Origin: Polydrusus tereticollis
Taxonomy: Eukaryota > Arthropoda > Insecta > Coleoptera > Curculionidae
Assembly: GCA_963920685.1 (NCBI GenBank)
Contig: OY987335.1
Span: forward strand, 35,988,445 to 36,052,444
Direction: 5' to 3'
Length of the DNA stretch: 64,000 bases
A program made the translations under genes and the position numbers. Below, piece by piece: positions 53,551-64,000 of this stretch. Within the stretch, counting starts at the first letter, position 1; the number at the start of each line of letters is the position of its first letter. Under the pieces are notes generated by a model that was not told the DNA's origin, searched no databases, and saw nothing but the letters and a program-made list of their open reading frames with translations.

Positions 53551-53812
53551 ATACAAGAGAGCCAATATTTAGCCATCTCAAAATTTACACGGGATTTCCT
53601 ATGTTCAAAGATATTACTATATACAGGGTGTTCCATATAAAAACCCCATAAGTTACCTTTTTTTTAATTTTGCGATCGCCTTTTATTTTTCTGGTTAACA
53701 TATTAAAAACTTTCAAGAAGAATCCTGCAACTTTTGAATTTATGTTTTACTTCTCAAGAAATAAACTTTTTAAAGGGGTGGCAAATCATAAGGGAAAACC
53801 CTGTATATATCT
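53551..53812. repeat. Right-end fragment of the 62-kb mariner element and an adjoining small MITE
   Basis: 53551-53604 (ACAAGAGAGCCAATATTTAG.., GGGATTTCCTATGTTCA) matches the terminal repeat at 63713-63771. Immediately after, TATACAGGGTGTTCCATATA (53624) and its counterpart ..GGGAAAACCCTGTATAT (53812) mark a small ~185-bp element with TA-type ends. Confidence 0.5.
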
Positions 53813-54714
53813 TTAAGAGGTTTCAATTTATAACATATGCTATAATTATTTTATATCATCTCATATTGTCGGTCGCAGCTAGAAAGTTTAAATTTTGACC
53901 AGCTTCAATAGAGATTTTAAAGTTTTGAAAAATATTTAATTAGTTTCATCATTGTGAACGGTTACATCCAAAACATGATAAAGACTGACTTTTTTAAAAT
54001 GTGGCACGTGTATTTTATATCTTTTGTAATTGGAAGGTTGGCTATGGCGGGATCATGCAAACAAAATATTCAAAAATAATTCTTACGTAAAATCTCCACA
54101 TTTATTGTAATAAAAAAAAAACTTTATTCAAGCTTAGATATGTTATTCAATGGTCGATATTTTAAGTTTATTTTATTTCATATATTCATGGAGAGTATGA
54201 TGAAATTTTATCTAGAACTTGCAATAAATTTAATGAACTTCATTCTGAGGCAACTCCGATGACTCAAAAAAAAAAGTTTTGATAGCCAACTACCAAAGAG
54301 GTCTTAATTTTTATAAATTATCCCATCGTTATAAGTCCGAAAATATTGAAGATATGTGGTATAGGAACATTTAATATTATTGGATTCAATCCTCTATTTG
54401 CAAAATATATAAAAAAAAATGAATTTTTTACAATAATTCATCTCCTTCAGAAATACTGTTTTGGGGACGCCCCTGTTTGAAACTAATTTTCAAGACTTTA
54501 AAATCTCTATTACCTTATAAAACTAGTGTTAACATTTGAGCTATCTAGCTGCCATCGCAAAAACGATATGATTTAAAAAATCCCAATACTTATATTATAT
54601 TTTATAACTCAAAAAATTTTATAAACGTAAAAATCATCTCTTATTACCATAGCCAATTTTCAAAATAAAATCTCAGTTAGTTCTCGAGATGCTTGTAATA
54701 GGCCACTTTATTTT
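53813..54714. other. AT-rich DNA without supported gene
   Basis: No coding frame recognised on either strand. The patch GGGGACGCCCCTG (54462-54475) resembles the GGGACGCCACTG block of the long-TIR family. Confidence 0.35.
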
Positions 54715-56275
54715 TACCGACAATGGCCTAAAACCCCTACGACTAAAAATCGTACAATTTTTGTTAACGCTCGAACCCGAAACCAATGCAAGCAAACGAT
54801 AAACCAAAGCAAAGAAGCACACAACCAGCGGATCAACGACAAACTTCTTGAATGTTCTAACGGATCAAGATCGCTTTCGTCAGTAGCTGAGGCGGTTAGT
54901 AAGAACTTTACCAAATCAACAATTCTACCTCTAACACGTTCTATTGCATCCAAAGCCTAGGAAAAACAAACTTACTACCGGAACTATCCTCTGCACATTC
55001 AATGGTTAATTTCCATGGAAAAACTAAAACTTTACCGAACATTCCCGCTATTGAATCTTGAAGGGTAGGGTCTAGTCATCGTGATTAAGATTTGCGCCAA
55101 TGGATTAACGTTGGTATTTTGTAGGCTTTTTAACTTCCTACAAAAAAGGAATATATATTTCCTTGTTGGAATATTGGAAAACTGCGCTAGTCCAGTCCAT
55201 ACCCAAAAACGGCAAGAAGACATTTTTAAGCAACTATCGACCAATCGCACTGCTCTCGGTTTATGGAGACACCCACCCATCAACCAAAAATTGTAAAAGT
55301 ACCTGAAAGGCTCCAACATAATCAGTGATCGCCAGTATGAATGTCGTAAGTCTGGATCAACAGGAGTCCTTCTCGCCTATGCTACTCATGTTTGAAGCAA
55401 CATAATAGAACATCATGGGGAGTCCCCGGCACCGGACGTTTTAAGTTTGGCATGCGGGGCTCTTTACTAAAGTGAGAGCATACAGCATGCCAGTTCAATT
55501 TTGTTCATGACTGTCAAGTTTTCGTAAAGATCGTTCTCTGCAATGTCGGAGTTTCTCAAGAATCTAAATTATCTTCCACCCTCTTTCTACTATACAACAA
55601 CGATCTTTTAGAAAAACCTAAGAATCCGATAGCTTCGCTAACGCTAGCACACTTGTTTCATCTTTCAGTTTGGATGCTTGTACATCGACTGCTAATGCAC
55701 ATCTCTATAGGCAGTAAGGAATCTCACATCTCAACAGAGACCTGGAAGAAATCAACCAAATAGAATTTTACGCCAGTTTTTCTAAAAAAGTGAATGTTAA
55801 TAAACTAGGTATAGACTGGTGGGATACTCGATTCCCATGGCTTCATTAATTAATTTATTGACCGTCAATCTGAATAGTCACGTTGCTGCCATAGCTAAGG
55901 CAGCGTCGCAGAAGCTTGAGGTACTCGTTCGAACTAAGAACACTCCAACAGCATTTGACGCTCTATAAAGCCCAAAAAATATTTTCATGGCAAGTGTTCA
56001 AGTGAGGTTGCTCGGGTGATTCCACCCAGAGGGTTTAGCTTAGTACTCCTCGAACGACATTCTTCTAAAACTCCTTCATTTGGAGAACGTTATTGCTCTC
56101 GTGTTCTACAACGAGTATAATCCTCAAAGATACAAGACCAACGCACTGCTCGCAGAGCGCCATAAAGGATTTTTGTTGCAGTGCTGTGCCGCTGTGCCTG
56201 ACCATAAAAAATTTGATGTAGCCTGTATGATACAAATCAGCAATATAATGTAAGTTTTTCAGACGAAGCGACATT
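54715..56275 (+). pseudogene. Jockey-type LINE ORF2, heavily decayed
   Basis: Recognisable in alternating plus-strand frames: KEAHNQRINDKLLECSNGSR then SLSSVAEAVSKNFTKSTI (linker before the polymerase), PELTPV-like GLTLVFCRLFNFLQK, KTALVQSIPKNGKKTFLSNY, RPIALLSV (RT motif), IISDRQYECRKSGSTGVLLA, SLQCRVSQESKLSSTLFLLY, and C-terminally HVAAIAKAASQKLEVLVRTK. The order is that of Jockey/R1-type non-LTR retrotransposons. Many frameshifts and stops; the YADD catalytic motif is not preserved. No endonuclease domain and no clear tail. Confidence 0.72.
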
Positions 56276-56559
56276 TTGTTTAAACGGTTCAGTTAATTGT
56301 CAAAAAAATTCCAGCAATTCCCATTGGAGTGCCGAGTGCCATGCCCAATATCCCCTATTAGTCTAAACCAAAAAGGGCAGGCATAATTAATAACATGAGA
56401 TTAGGTGTAGGCACATATCTATTTGACAAAGCCTTGACCAGAGATAGGTATTTGAATTTCTCCAATTCAAGTTAATTCCTGCCTTAATAAAATTTTTTTC
56501 TGCCTGATAATAAACATCATCTGGTTCCAACAAGAAGGCACCTACACCACCACACTTTG

Positions 56560-56725
56560 CTTGTTGAGATGTGATTCCTGGACAGTGAGTCGATTGGTAG
56601 AAGGGGGAAAATAGAGTGGTCAGAAAGATCCCCGGATCTTATACCATTAGACTTTTTCCTTTGGAGGTATTTACCGATTCGAGAATATAGACATGATTCG
56701 TAAGATACTATTTTACTATTGGCAA
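56560..56725 (+). pseudogene. mariner-like transposase scrap, third-Asp region
   Basis: Translates to ..DSESIGRRGKIEWSERSPDL then IPLDFFLWRYLPIREYRHDS, corresponding to RWIGRRGPIEWPPRSPDLTPLDFFLWGYLK of the family; SPD contains the third catalytic residue. Nothing else of the gene remains nearby. Confidence 0.65.
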
Positions 56726-58229
56726 TGCTTTAGAGGGATAAATAAAATAAGACTGACTAGCCTACTGTCAAGAAGTAAGTAGATGTCCGTTTGGTTATTT
56801 CCTAAAATCGCCTATTTAATTTGCCGATAATCTTACGTAGAAAAAAATTGTAGTTGGTAATAAATAGGTTTTATTGGAAAAATGCGCATCTAAAATAAAA
56901 ATTTACGGACACGAACTATTTACGCAAAAACTATTAAGTACCTACCTGATTTTTTTTTCGAATTTCTTCCATAAATTTGCCTCTTAGTGTATTAGATAGC
57001 ATAATATAATATGTTAAACTTAGGTATTAATGCAAGACTAATTTAAGAAAGATTATTAATATTTGCTTTTCAAGATAAAAAGTGTTGACACAACACTTGT
57101 CATTTTAATGCCTATTTTAGGTTTTTATTCGAGCCAGTTTACCTGAAATGTTTGTACAGCGTATGTAATTTCAGGTATCATATATCCAACTTTAATATTA
57201 TTGTTATGGATCTAAACCAAACAAAGATGTTTTTATTATTGTTAACAGTTAAGAAATTTTGCTGTCAGCAAAAGTGTCAAGATTTTTATGAGATTATATT
57301 CATAATTTTTTTTTATCAACACCTATAGCGAGAGTCACCATATTAATAGCCCAAAAAGCAAATCGCAAAATGGACAGACTGGATTAAAAATGCCTTAATA
57401 AATTGTTCTTAGTTAAGGAGTATGTTTGCTAATATTTCGAAAACCATTCAGGGTATTAATTTCAAAATTGGTAGAATTAAATTGTGTTTTTAAAAAGTTG
57501 AAGTGGGAATCTCTTAACACGTTACAGTTACACCCAGAAATATGATAGATATGATAAAACCAATAGAAATTATTAAAATATTGTTAAACAAGTTTAAAAA
57601 AAAATCGTATCCGCGACTAAAAATATTGAAAACTAACTAACCTAAAATCTCAAACATGATAATAGTATGTGAAAATTTGTGATAAATTTACCTACAATCT
57701 AAAAAAAAATGTAATCAGAATTATTATAAAAAGATTATTAACGATCAAAATCCATCCAAATATCGTGTTGTATATTATAAAATTATAAACATCGTGACTT
57801 AACATCATTATTTTGACATTATAGGAAGAATTTTTGTGCTCCGTTTCGTGCTTTTTTAAATTTTAATGTCCCAATATTTGCATATTAATATCAGACTGCA
57901 AGCAACCCGAAATACAATAGTCTCGATATAGTGAACTAATTAATGAACCGCTTTATTACTCCACCGAGGTCTTTCACTGTTTAGAGTACAGATAAAAATA
58001 TACAACACGAATACTTACAACGTGTTTATTACTGAATAACTAAATATTTTAAGCTACAAGGTAGGTACCTACCTATTTTAATCATAAAATCAAATGAAAT
58101 ATGTACCCTAATAAATAAAAATAGAATGTATATGTAGGTATGTACAAATATACATGTCTGTAATAGAAATTAAAAAAAAAACCGAAACTAAAATTAGCTC
58201 GCAGGATGAAAAAAACTGTTAATTTACTT
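56726..58229. other. AT-rich DNA without recognisable features
   Basis: No coding sequence, inverted repeat or RNA gene identified. Could be semaphorin intron if its 5' exons lie beyond the window. Confidence 0.35.
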
Positions 58230-58625
58230 TGCTTTGTTGGGATAATGTGAATGTTTTGAATGAATTTAGCTCTCAAGTCTTGAAGAGCAATTACACTAAA
58301 ATGTTCCAGTTGTCCAAATGTCCGTTGCAACGTCACTGTCTTCATCCTGAATTTCAATTTGTTCATTTTGCTCATTTTCTGGCTGGCGGTCCTCATTCCA
58401 AACCTCAACATCATTCCGATCCTACACCCATAAATTGTCATTTTAAGGACATACACACCTATCTACATAGATTTTTTATTTCTTAACTTACGCTGGTGTT
58501 CATGACCTTTAAGGTGTTCATAATTTAAGTTTCTGCATACTCCGGATCTCCGTTTAATCGTAAGTTTGAAATACTTAAAGGGATGTTTTCTTCTTCCTCA
58601 TTCGAATTCCGTTTGTTTCGAGTGC
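58230..58625 (-). pseudogene. Unassigned exon-like segments, possibly Harbinger C-terminus
   Basis: Minus-strand 58620-58495 reads TRNKRNSNEEEENIPLSISN then LRLNGDPEYAET. A second segment, after an acceptor TTTATGGGTGTAG (about 58427), reads DRNDVEVWNEDRQPENEQNE then QIEIQDEDSDVATDIW. Both are acidic and protein-like, and the second resembles the acidic C-terminal tail of HARBI1-type transposases. No diagnostic motif is present, so the identity is open. Confidence 0.22.
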
Positions 58626-58639
58626 GACGTTATTGATTT

Positions 58640-58870
58640 CACATTTTTTAACATTGAAAATGTTTATATTATCGCACGGGCACGTTAGTAGGGGTACGGA
58701 ATTCGAAATTCGTGTGTTGCATTTGTCCCTGACGTCACACCGAAATACACCGAGCGTAGCACTCGGCCATCGGCCGTCACCACAGGGTGGTTTGGCTGGC
58801 GCGGCTGGAGCGCGCTTCAGATCATATTCATATTTCGTAGTGAAAGCGCTTATGTATGATTTATAATGAA
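58640..58870. promoter_or_regulatory. CpG-rich patch with CRE-like site
   Basis: About 200 bp (58670-58840) is far richer in G+C and CpG than its surroundings and contains TGACGTCAC (58731-58739), a CRE/ATF-type palindrome, plus GGCCATCGGCCGTC. It may be a promoter or first exon of an unseen transcript, or the end of an old transposon. Confidence 0.3.
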
Positions 58871-58979
58871 CGCCGATATGAATTCATACTATAGGGACCA
58901 TATTTAAATCAAAGCTGCAGCATACCAAGTAAACAAATCAATTTGATTAAGACGTCAAAGTATCAAAACATTTTAAAAT

Positions 58980-59300
58980 TGTATCATTAGTTGGTATATC
59001 CGGAAAAAATATCAAAATTAGAAAAAAGTCAGTGGCGTGCATTTTTTTCTCAATAATATCCATTAAGTGTTTCCCGGGACGCCACTGGCCTTAATAAATT
59101 TAATCTAGTTAGGGCAAATTAAGCCTCTTATCATTATGAATGACGGTACCAAATTGCAACAAAATCGGGAAAAGGATATTTACAAATATAATAAAAAAAA
59201 CGATTTTTTTAAAAAAACTTTAACACCCTGTACATCAAAAACGGGGCAACTCCGGACACATGTTCAGATTAGTACTTCTAAAACACCCTGTATACATACA
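58980..59300. repeat. Single arm of the long-TIR mariner family
   Basis: Contains CAGTGGCGTGC, GGGACGCCACTGG, AATCTAGTTAGGGC, ACAAAATCGG, and ends AAACACCCTGTATA (59283-59296), following the order of the right arms at 33330-33672 and 34389-34599. The opposite arm is not nearby, so it is a solo end. Confidence 0.7.
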
Positions 59301-60320
59301 AATACAACGGTCAAAAACACAAATATTTATATCAAAATATTGATAACAAACATTAACACCAAATGATACAATGCAATAATGCGAAAATCACCGGTAAACT
59401 AAATTCAACCCTGTCGCCCAGGGCCTTTTAGTTTTATTGCCGCTTGACCAATCGAAATAGAGTTACGGTTGTCATTAAGTACTGATCAATGCAAATATTT
59501 AACAAAGTTCCATAAAATTATTCGAATTTTTAAACTTTAAGTTTCTTTTCTGTTTTAGTTTCTCCTTGGGAATAATTCCTACTGTTTTAGAGATTAAAGC
59601 CAAACATTGGGTTTTGAACGGATAAATACGTTTATAAATATATTATTCTTGTTATTAGGAATTTTTTAAAGGTTATTTTGGATTACTTATTATTTTTCAA
59701 AGGCACCTTTTAATTTTTCGTTTTTATGATTTGTTTGGCTAACTATTTTCCAACAATAAAAAGCTCATAACTTCCCAGATTTTTATTTTTTTTTAAGCCT
59801 GTAAAAAGAAAAATTGGCATAGGAGATATAAACTTCATTTGCACTTTCCCATTACCACTTCTGCGAACATGCATGGAAATTGTATTCCGATTTTACACTT
59901 TCCCTTTTTGAGGTAAGTGTAAAATAATCATTCAAATCTCAAGATCTCAAAAATAATTCATGAGTGCCCTATGCAGTATGAAAAGTAAACATATTAAACT
60001 ATTACTTTCTTACAAAGACACTTTTATAAATATTGTATAATATTTAAAGTAGGAAGGAAATAAACTTGAACTATTAAAAAGGGCTTCGCACTTGCCCCAG
60101 TCTACCCTAATTATAAGCTTTGTAATGTAATGCTGAAAAATAAACAGAATTGTTTTGTACTGCTTTTTTGCTGCAATTGACGGCGAATGCTGTGTCGCTG
60201 AGCTGCGGCAGTGAAACCGTGTACATACAAATCGCATTAAACCAGTACCGAGCTACTAATCGCGAACGCCAGCCGCGGCAGCTGACTGCTCCAGAGAAAC
60301 CATACCTTAGAGGCTCGTTA
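59301..60320. other. Intergenic DNA with a GC-rich patch at 60178-60300
   Basis: Mostly AT-rich without coding signal. The patch 60178-60300 (GACGGCGAATGC, AGCCGCGGCAGCTG) stands out in base composition; it directly precedes a MITE and may be regulatory or part of an older transposon. Confidence 0.3.
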
Positions 60321-60580
60321 AGCTGGATTTATAAACTCGAAAAGTTGGCGAGGTTGAGGTTCAGTTGGTGTTGGAAATAGGAGTTCAATTTAAACTAAAG
60401 GGAAAACTCAGTTCCATTTATGCACTCGTTCATGTTGTTGATGTGAAGCTCATGTAAGGTTCGAAAACTTCCCGGGTAGTTCGAGATAACCAATTTTTAT
60501 GCTCGGAGTTCAGAATATCTAACCTCACAAACTTGATCATAACTTCAACCTCACCAACTTTTCGAGTTTATAAATCCAGC
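60321..60580. mobile_element. 260-bp MITE with TTA target duplication (Harbinger-type)
   Basis: Ends AGCTGGATTTATAAACTCGA and its mirror TCGAGTTTATAAATCCAGCT are near-perfect inverted repeats of ~38 bp, extending through AAAGTTGGCGAGGTTGA. TTA occurs on both sides (60318-60320 and 60581-60583), as in PIF/Harbinger MITEs. No ORF. Confidence 0.85.
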
Positions 60581-60583
60581 TTT

Positions 60584-61789
60584 AGAGTTTATAACCTTTA
60601 TTTTACTATTTTTTATATTATGAATCAATTAAACTTATATCATCTACCTAAATATTACATTCAAATCTATGAGTTTTCGCAGATCTCAAATCTCACAATA
60701 GTCACAAGCGTTGCACTCTGCTTCGGCATTTTCAATGTCATCCCCGGTTGCATCTTTGTAAAGGACTGTAAATTTTTATTCGTATATGTGCAATTTCGCT
60801 CTAGCGAGGTTTTATTTGTTCACTGGAGTGGATATAGTTTGTTTACTATAGCGAGACTACTGTATAAACCTTGAAAATGCAGCTGACTTTTATGAAAACA
60901 AATTAGATGATTAGATTTTTTTAAATTGTTATTATTTCTATTGTCTTCATTTAAAATTGGCTCAAGATTAACACATTAAGAATAACACGAAGATAGAATC
61001 CCTTTTTGATCTATTTATAATGTTTGGTTAAAAAGGCGGGATGTATCAAACATAATCAAACCTATTGTGGAAACCATGCCCCAGAAAGAAAATCTTATTC
61101 TCTCTAAAAATATAATTCCATTAATTTTAAATTTAATACTTTGAATAGTTTTCACATTGTGTATAGGTATTGTTAAAGGACCAGTCACATTCTATATGAG
61201 AAATGGCTTTCGGCCGAATTTTCGATATAAAAAATTTGATATGTTGTAGTTCTTGATCTCCCGATCAAAAGTTCTCATGCTATGCACAACAAAATTGTAC
61301 GACTATTTTTTGATATACAGGGCGTCGCGTCGGTTTTAATCAATTTAGATTATCTTATTATCTACTCTTTGCATGATATTTTAATCGTCTGTGATTTTAA
61401 TAAACTGAAATATGTTCTCGCGTTTAATATATATAATGCACAACCATTCAGTTCTTTTTCCTTAATATATGTACGCCACTGCAGTTTTCTCTCTTGATAA
61501 CACAGTTATGTAGGCAGTTTACTGTCTAATGCGAAGTACCTCTTTGCGTTTTTTTTTTTGATTTCGGCTTTGTTTAGGAGATAAATGCAATTTTATCAAA
61601 CTCTGGTATGGGCACAGCGATATGCAAATAAATGTGATATATTTTTTTAATCGAACACCGTTGGTCACGCGAAGAGAAGACTAGGGCCCATTTTTGCTAA
61701 ATAATAAATCGCAATTCTGGAAATAATATTTATTTTAAAGAAAAACAGTGCCGTATCATTTCTTTCCTTAAAAATATCAAAATACATGT
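60584..61789. other. AT-rich DNA without recognisable features
   Basis: Short ORFs (60533-60874, 61282-61497) show no family pattern and hydrophobic, low-complexity composition. Nothing else identified. Confidence 0.35.
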
Positions 61790-62125
61790 TAATGTTAGCG
61801 CGGACGCCACTGCTACAAATAGAGCAAATCTTATAAAATAAATGTGTTTTTATGCCTAGTTAGTACCTACTAAAATCCAAAATGATATCTAGAGCAGTCT
61901 CAATAATATTAAGCAAAAACCGTTCTTTAAATTTTTAACATCCTGTGTCTCAAAATTAAAGCGGCTGCAGACCTATGTTGATAAAAAGGTAAAAGGGATT
62001 GCATTTCGTCTACTTGCCAGGTCCGTGTGCCTCCCCTCACCTACTATTACTACTACTCTGTTGATAGGTACTATTTGTCACCACACGAGCGATGGCACAT
62101 GTTTTTTGAAACACCCTGTATTCAA
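61790..62125. repeat. Diverged single arm of the long-TIR family
   Basis: GCGCGGACGCCACTGCTAC near its start and TTTTTGAAACACCCTGTATT at 62103-62122 follow the same order of landmarks as 58980-59300, with lower similarity and an unrelated insertion around 61990-62090. Confidence 0.45.
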
Positions 62126-62163
62126 CATTATTATTTGAGGGAAAAGAAAGGGAATCTTTAATA

Positions 62164-63791
62164 CCGGGTGATGCATGGCTTAGTTGAACATAGGAAATCC
62201 CATGTAAATTTTGAGGTGGTTAAATATTGGCTCTCCTGTACATTTTAAAGAAAAGTTGTATTATAATTTTCATAGTTTAGGTAACACAGCAAACACCAGC
62301 AAATTATTTCTATGACGCTATTATCTAAAATTGCTTTTCGTCAATTTGGACAAAACGAATAAAGATTATTTCATATCAAAAACACATTTTCTTTTCACCA
62401 ATCCGGCAATCACACATCCAAAATAAAAGACACCATCATGTTTTTCTTACTAAGCCTTTAATTTAATATAACATACCTAAGACTACAGATTTCACAAAAA
62501 CATTAATAAGATAAATGTTCAAACAACCCTTCATCAACAGCTATACAATATCCTAACCGATCATAAAATTAATTTCTAACATTAATGAGTTGATATTGGG
62601 AAATTCTATTCTAACGAAATACAGTTTTTTAGCTGTCTAGATTTTCAAATTTTACATCTTTATAAATACATTTTTTTAAGTGACCCCACAGAAATAAGTC
62701 ATTTGGCGAAAGGTCAGGAGACCTGGCTAGCCAAAGGATTAGATGCCGTGGGCCAATAATATTTCCGTTAAAAATATTTTTCAAGTATTCCCTAACCATG
62801 AGAGAATTATGGGCAAGACAACCATCCATTTGGTATCAGATCTTCTGATTTTCGCATACAACTTCTTCTAGTGCGGGTTCAATTCGATATTGTAGTAAGT
62901 CTAAGTAGGTTAATGCTGTAAGGTTGCCTTGCATAAAAAATAGTCCAATAATGTGATGTCCTACAATTCCCCTCCAAACATTTATTTTGTTGTGGATATC
63001 GCGTCAGAGTATGAACAAGACGATGTTTATTTTCTTGGCTCCAATACCAATACCGTTAATTTTGAACATTTTGATCGTTGTTGAGGGTAAATGTACATTC
63101 ATCGGCAAAACAAATATTTCTCAAAGAATCCCTATTATCATTTGCTCTTTCTTTTTTTAAAGTGTCCAACACTGTGGTTTGATGTTCTCCTACGGCTTGC
63201 CCAAGAATCCTTGTGCTAATCATTTTATTTTCCTCCACGTGCAGTAAAATATCAAGATCTCTATTATCCCTTTCTTCATTCTCATTAACATTAGTTGAAC
63301 ATTTACAGTTATTTACTACAGTGCCTTTGGACTCAGATTTATTTATGACAAGTTTAATTAATGAAGGGATAGGCTTATCAGGAAATTGAACTGAAAACAT
63401 TTCAGACACTGCTCTTAAACTGTTTTCTGTATAATACCACTTAATCATAGTTACTTTTTCCTTGATGGGATAGCTATAGTTAAAGCGCCTTCAGTGAAAA
63501 TGTTGTCACTGACGCTACTTTTCGTTTTGTCAATGCCAAATAATAATTTGCTGGTGTTTGCTGTATTACCTAAACTATGAAAATCTCGTAATTTTGCCAT
63601 CACATTTATTGAATAAGTTAGGCCTGGCTTATTAAAATTTATTCAAACTTGGCACATGGGTTTACTATATATCGGTCTCTTAAAAAAATTATAATACAAT
63701 TTTTCTCTAAAATGTACAAGGGAGCCAATATTTAGCCACTTCAAAATTTACATGGGATTTCCTATGTTCAACTAAACCATGCATCACCCGG
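62164..63791 (-). mobile_element. Complete mariner-type element with ~105-bp terminal inverted repeats
   Basis: The left end CCGGGTGATGCATGGCTTAG (62164) is mirrored at 63791 (..CCATGCATCACCCGG); the repeats extend to about 62270 and 63685, including TAGGAAATCCCATGTAAATT and AATATTGGCT. TA lies outside both ends (62162-62163, 63792-63793). 1,628 bp with one minus-strand transposase relic. Confidence 0.9.
62629..63448 (-). pseudogene. mariner-type transposase, frameshifted
   Basis: ATG at 63448 gives MIKWYYTENSLRAVSEMFSV then FPDKPIPSLIKLVINKSESK (first HTH), LDILLHVEENKMISTRILGQ (second HTH) and the first catalytic Asp in ICFADECTFTLNN. A stop follows at 63056; after broken frames, coding resumes at about 62840 with QMDGCLAHNSLMVREYLKNI and ARSPDLSPNDLFLWGHLKK. 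There are 36 residues between the second and third Asp, the same as in the 22834-23885 transposase. Ends at 62629. About the normal family length but inactive. Confidence 0.82.
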
Positions 63792-63793
63792 TA

Positions 63794-64000
63794 TGTCGAT
63801 ATGTGGATATAAATAATATTGATTGATAGAGAATTATATCGAGTATCTATAGGAATAAAATAACTTTGGATATCTGTAAAATGTTTGGGTTATTTTGGGT
63901 AATCTTTAATCCATCTGTAATTAATTGTATTCCAATATTTTTATGGCGAATATAGCAGGTCTTAATGTGCTTCTACGAAATAAAAAAAAAATTACCTTTA
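63794..64000. other. Window end, no features seen
   Basis: AT-rich flank of the mariner-type element; no coding or repeat structure recognised. Confidence 0.4.

Noticed and set aside
58082..58456. Missing 5' exon of the semaphorin (124-codon minus-strand ORF)
   Set aside because: No signal peptide or N-terminal sema pattern; the phase needed by the exon at 50040 is not matched by a donor there.

Overview
This is nuclear DNA from an insect. It is AT-rich, has spliced genes separated by long intergenic and intronic stretches, and is densely populated by arthropod-type transposons. No rRNA, tRNA, CRISPR array or bacterial-type operon was seen. The exact species cannot be read from the sequence; the mixture of Tc1/mariner, hAT, Harbinger, pogo and Penelope relics would suit a large, transposon-rich insect genome.

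Three host genes are supported. (1) On the minus strand at 1209-1808 lies a first coding exon with a proline-rich, serine-rich N-terminus that runs into the start of an SH3 domain. (2) Diverging from it on the plus strand is a complete two-exon gene (2894-3365) for the short coiled-coil protein SCOC/UNC-69. (3) On the minus strand from 50040 down to 29500 lie the eight 3' coding exons of a class-5 semaphorin (Sema5C-like): most of the sema domain, a PSI domain, at least six thrombospondin type-1 repeats, a transmembrane helix and a short cytoplasmic tail. Every splice junction I placed keeps the reading frame. The 5' exons, including the signal peptide, were not found between 50041 and 64000.

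Almost everything else is mobile DNA, much of it nested. From 3.7 to 28 kb, between SCOC and the semaphorin, are: a pogo-like element with multiplied terminal motifs, a hAT MITE with a perfect 8-bp target duplication, a Harbinger relic, a pogo-like element (11.7-15.5 kb) that received a second GTACGT-rich element and a LINE tail, a LINE end abutting a HARBI1-like pseudogene whose intron holds a Crypton-like insertion, a 216-bp direct-repeat pair, and a Tc1/mariner element with IR/DR-type terminal repeats. A foldback element follows, hit by a DD34E Tc1 element. The semaphorin introns hold two adjoining long-TIR mariner-derived elements that share a TA (30.6-34.6 kb, one containing a four-copy ~190-bp tandem array), two Tc1 relatives, a hAT element with a second hAT element inside it (39.0-42.8 kb), and a Penelope-like retroelement (43.2-45.9 kb) with reverse transcriptase, GIY-YIG endonuclease, a 12-bp target duplication and a recognisable hammerhead ribozyme. 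From 52 to 64 kb there are mariner pieces, a decayed Jockey-type LINE, a Harbinger-type MITE with TTA duplications and a further complete mariner-type element.

The coding potential of the host genes looks intact. No transposase ORF looks fully intact; the Penelope element is one base short of an uninterrupted reading frame.
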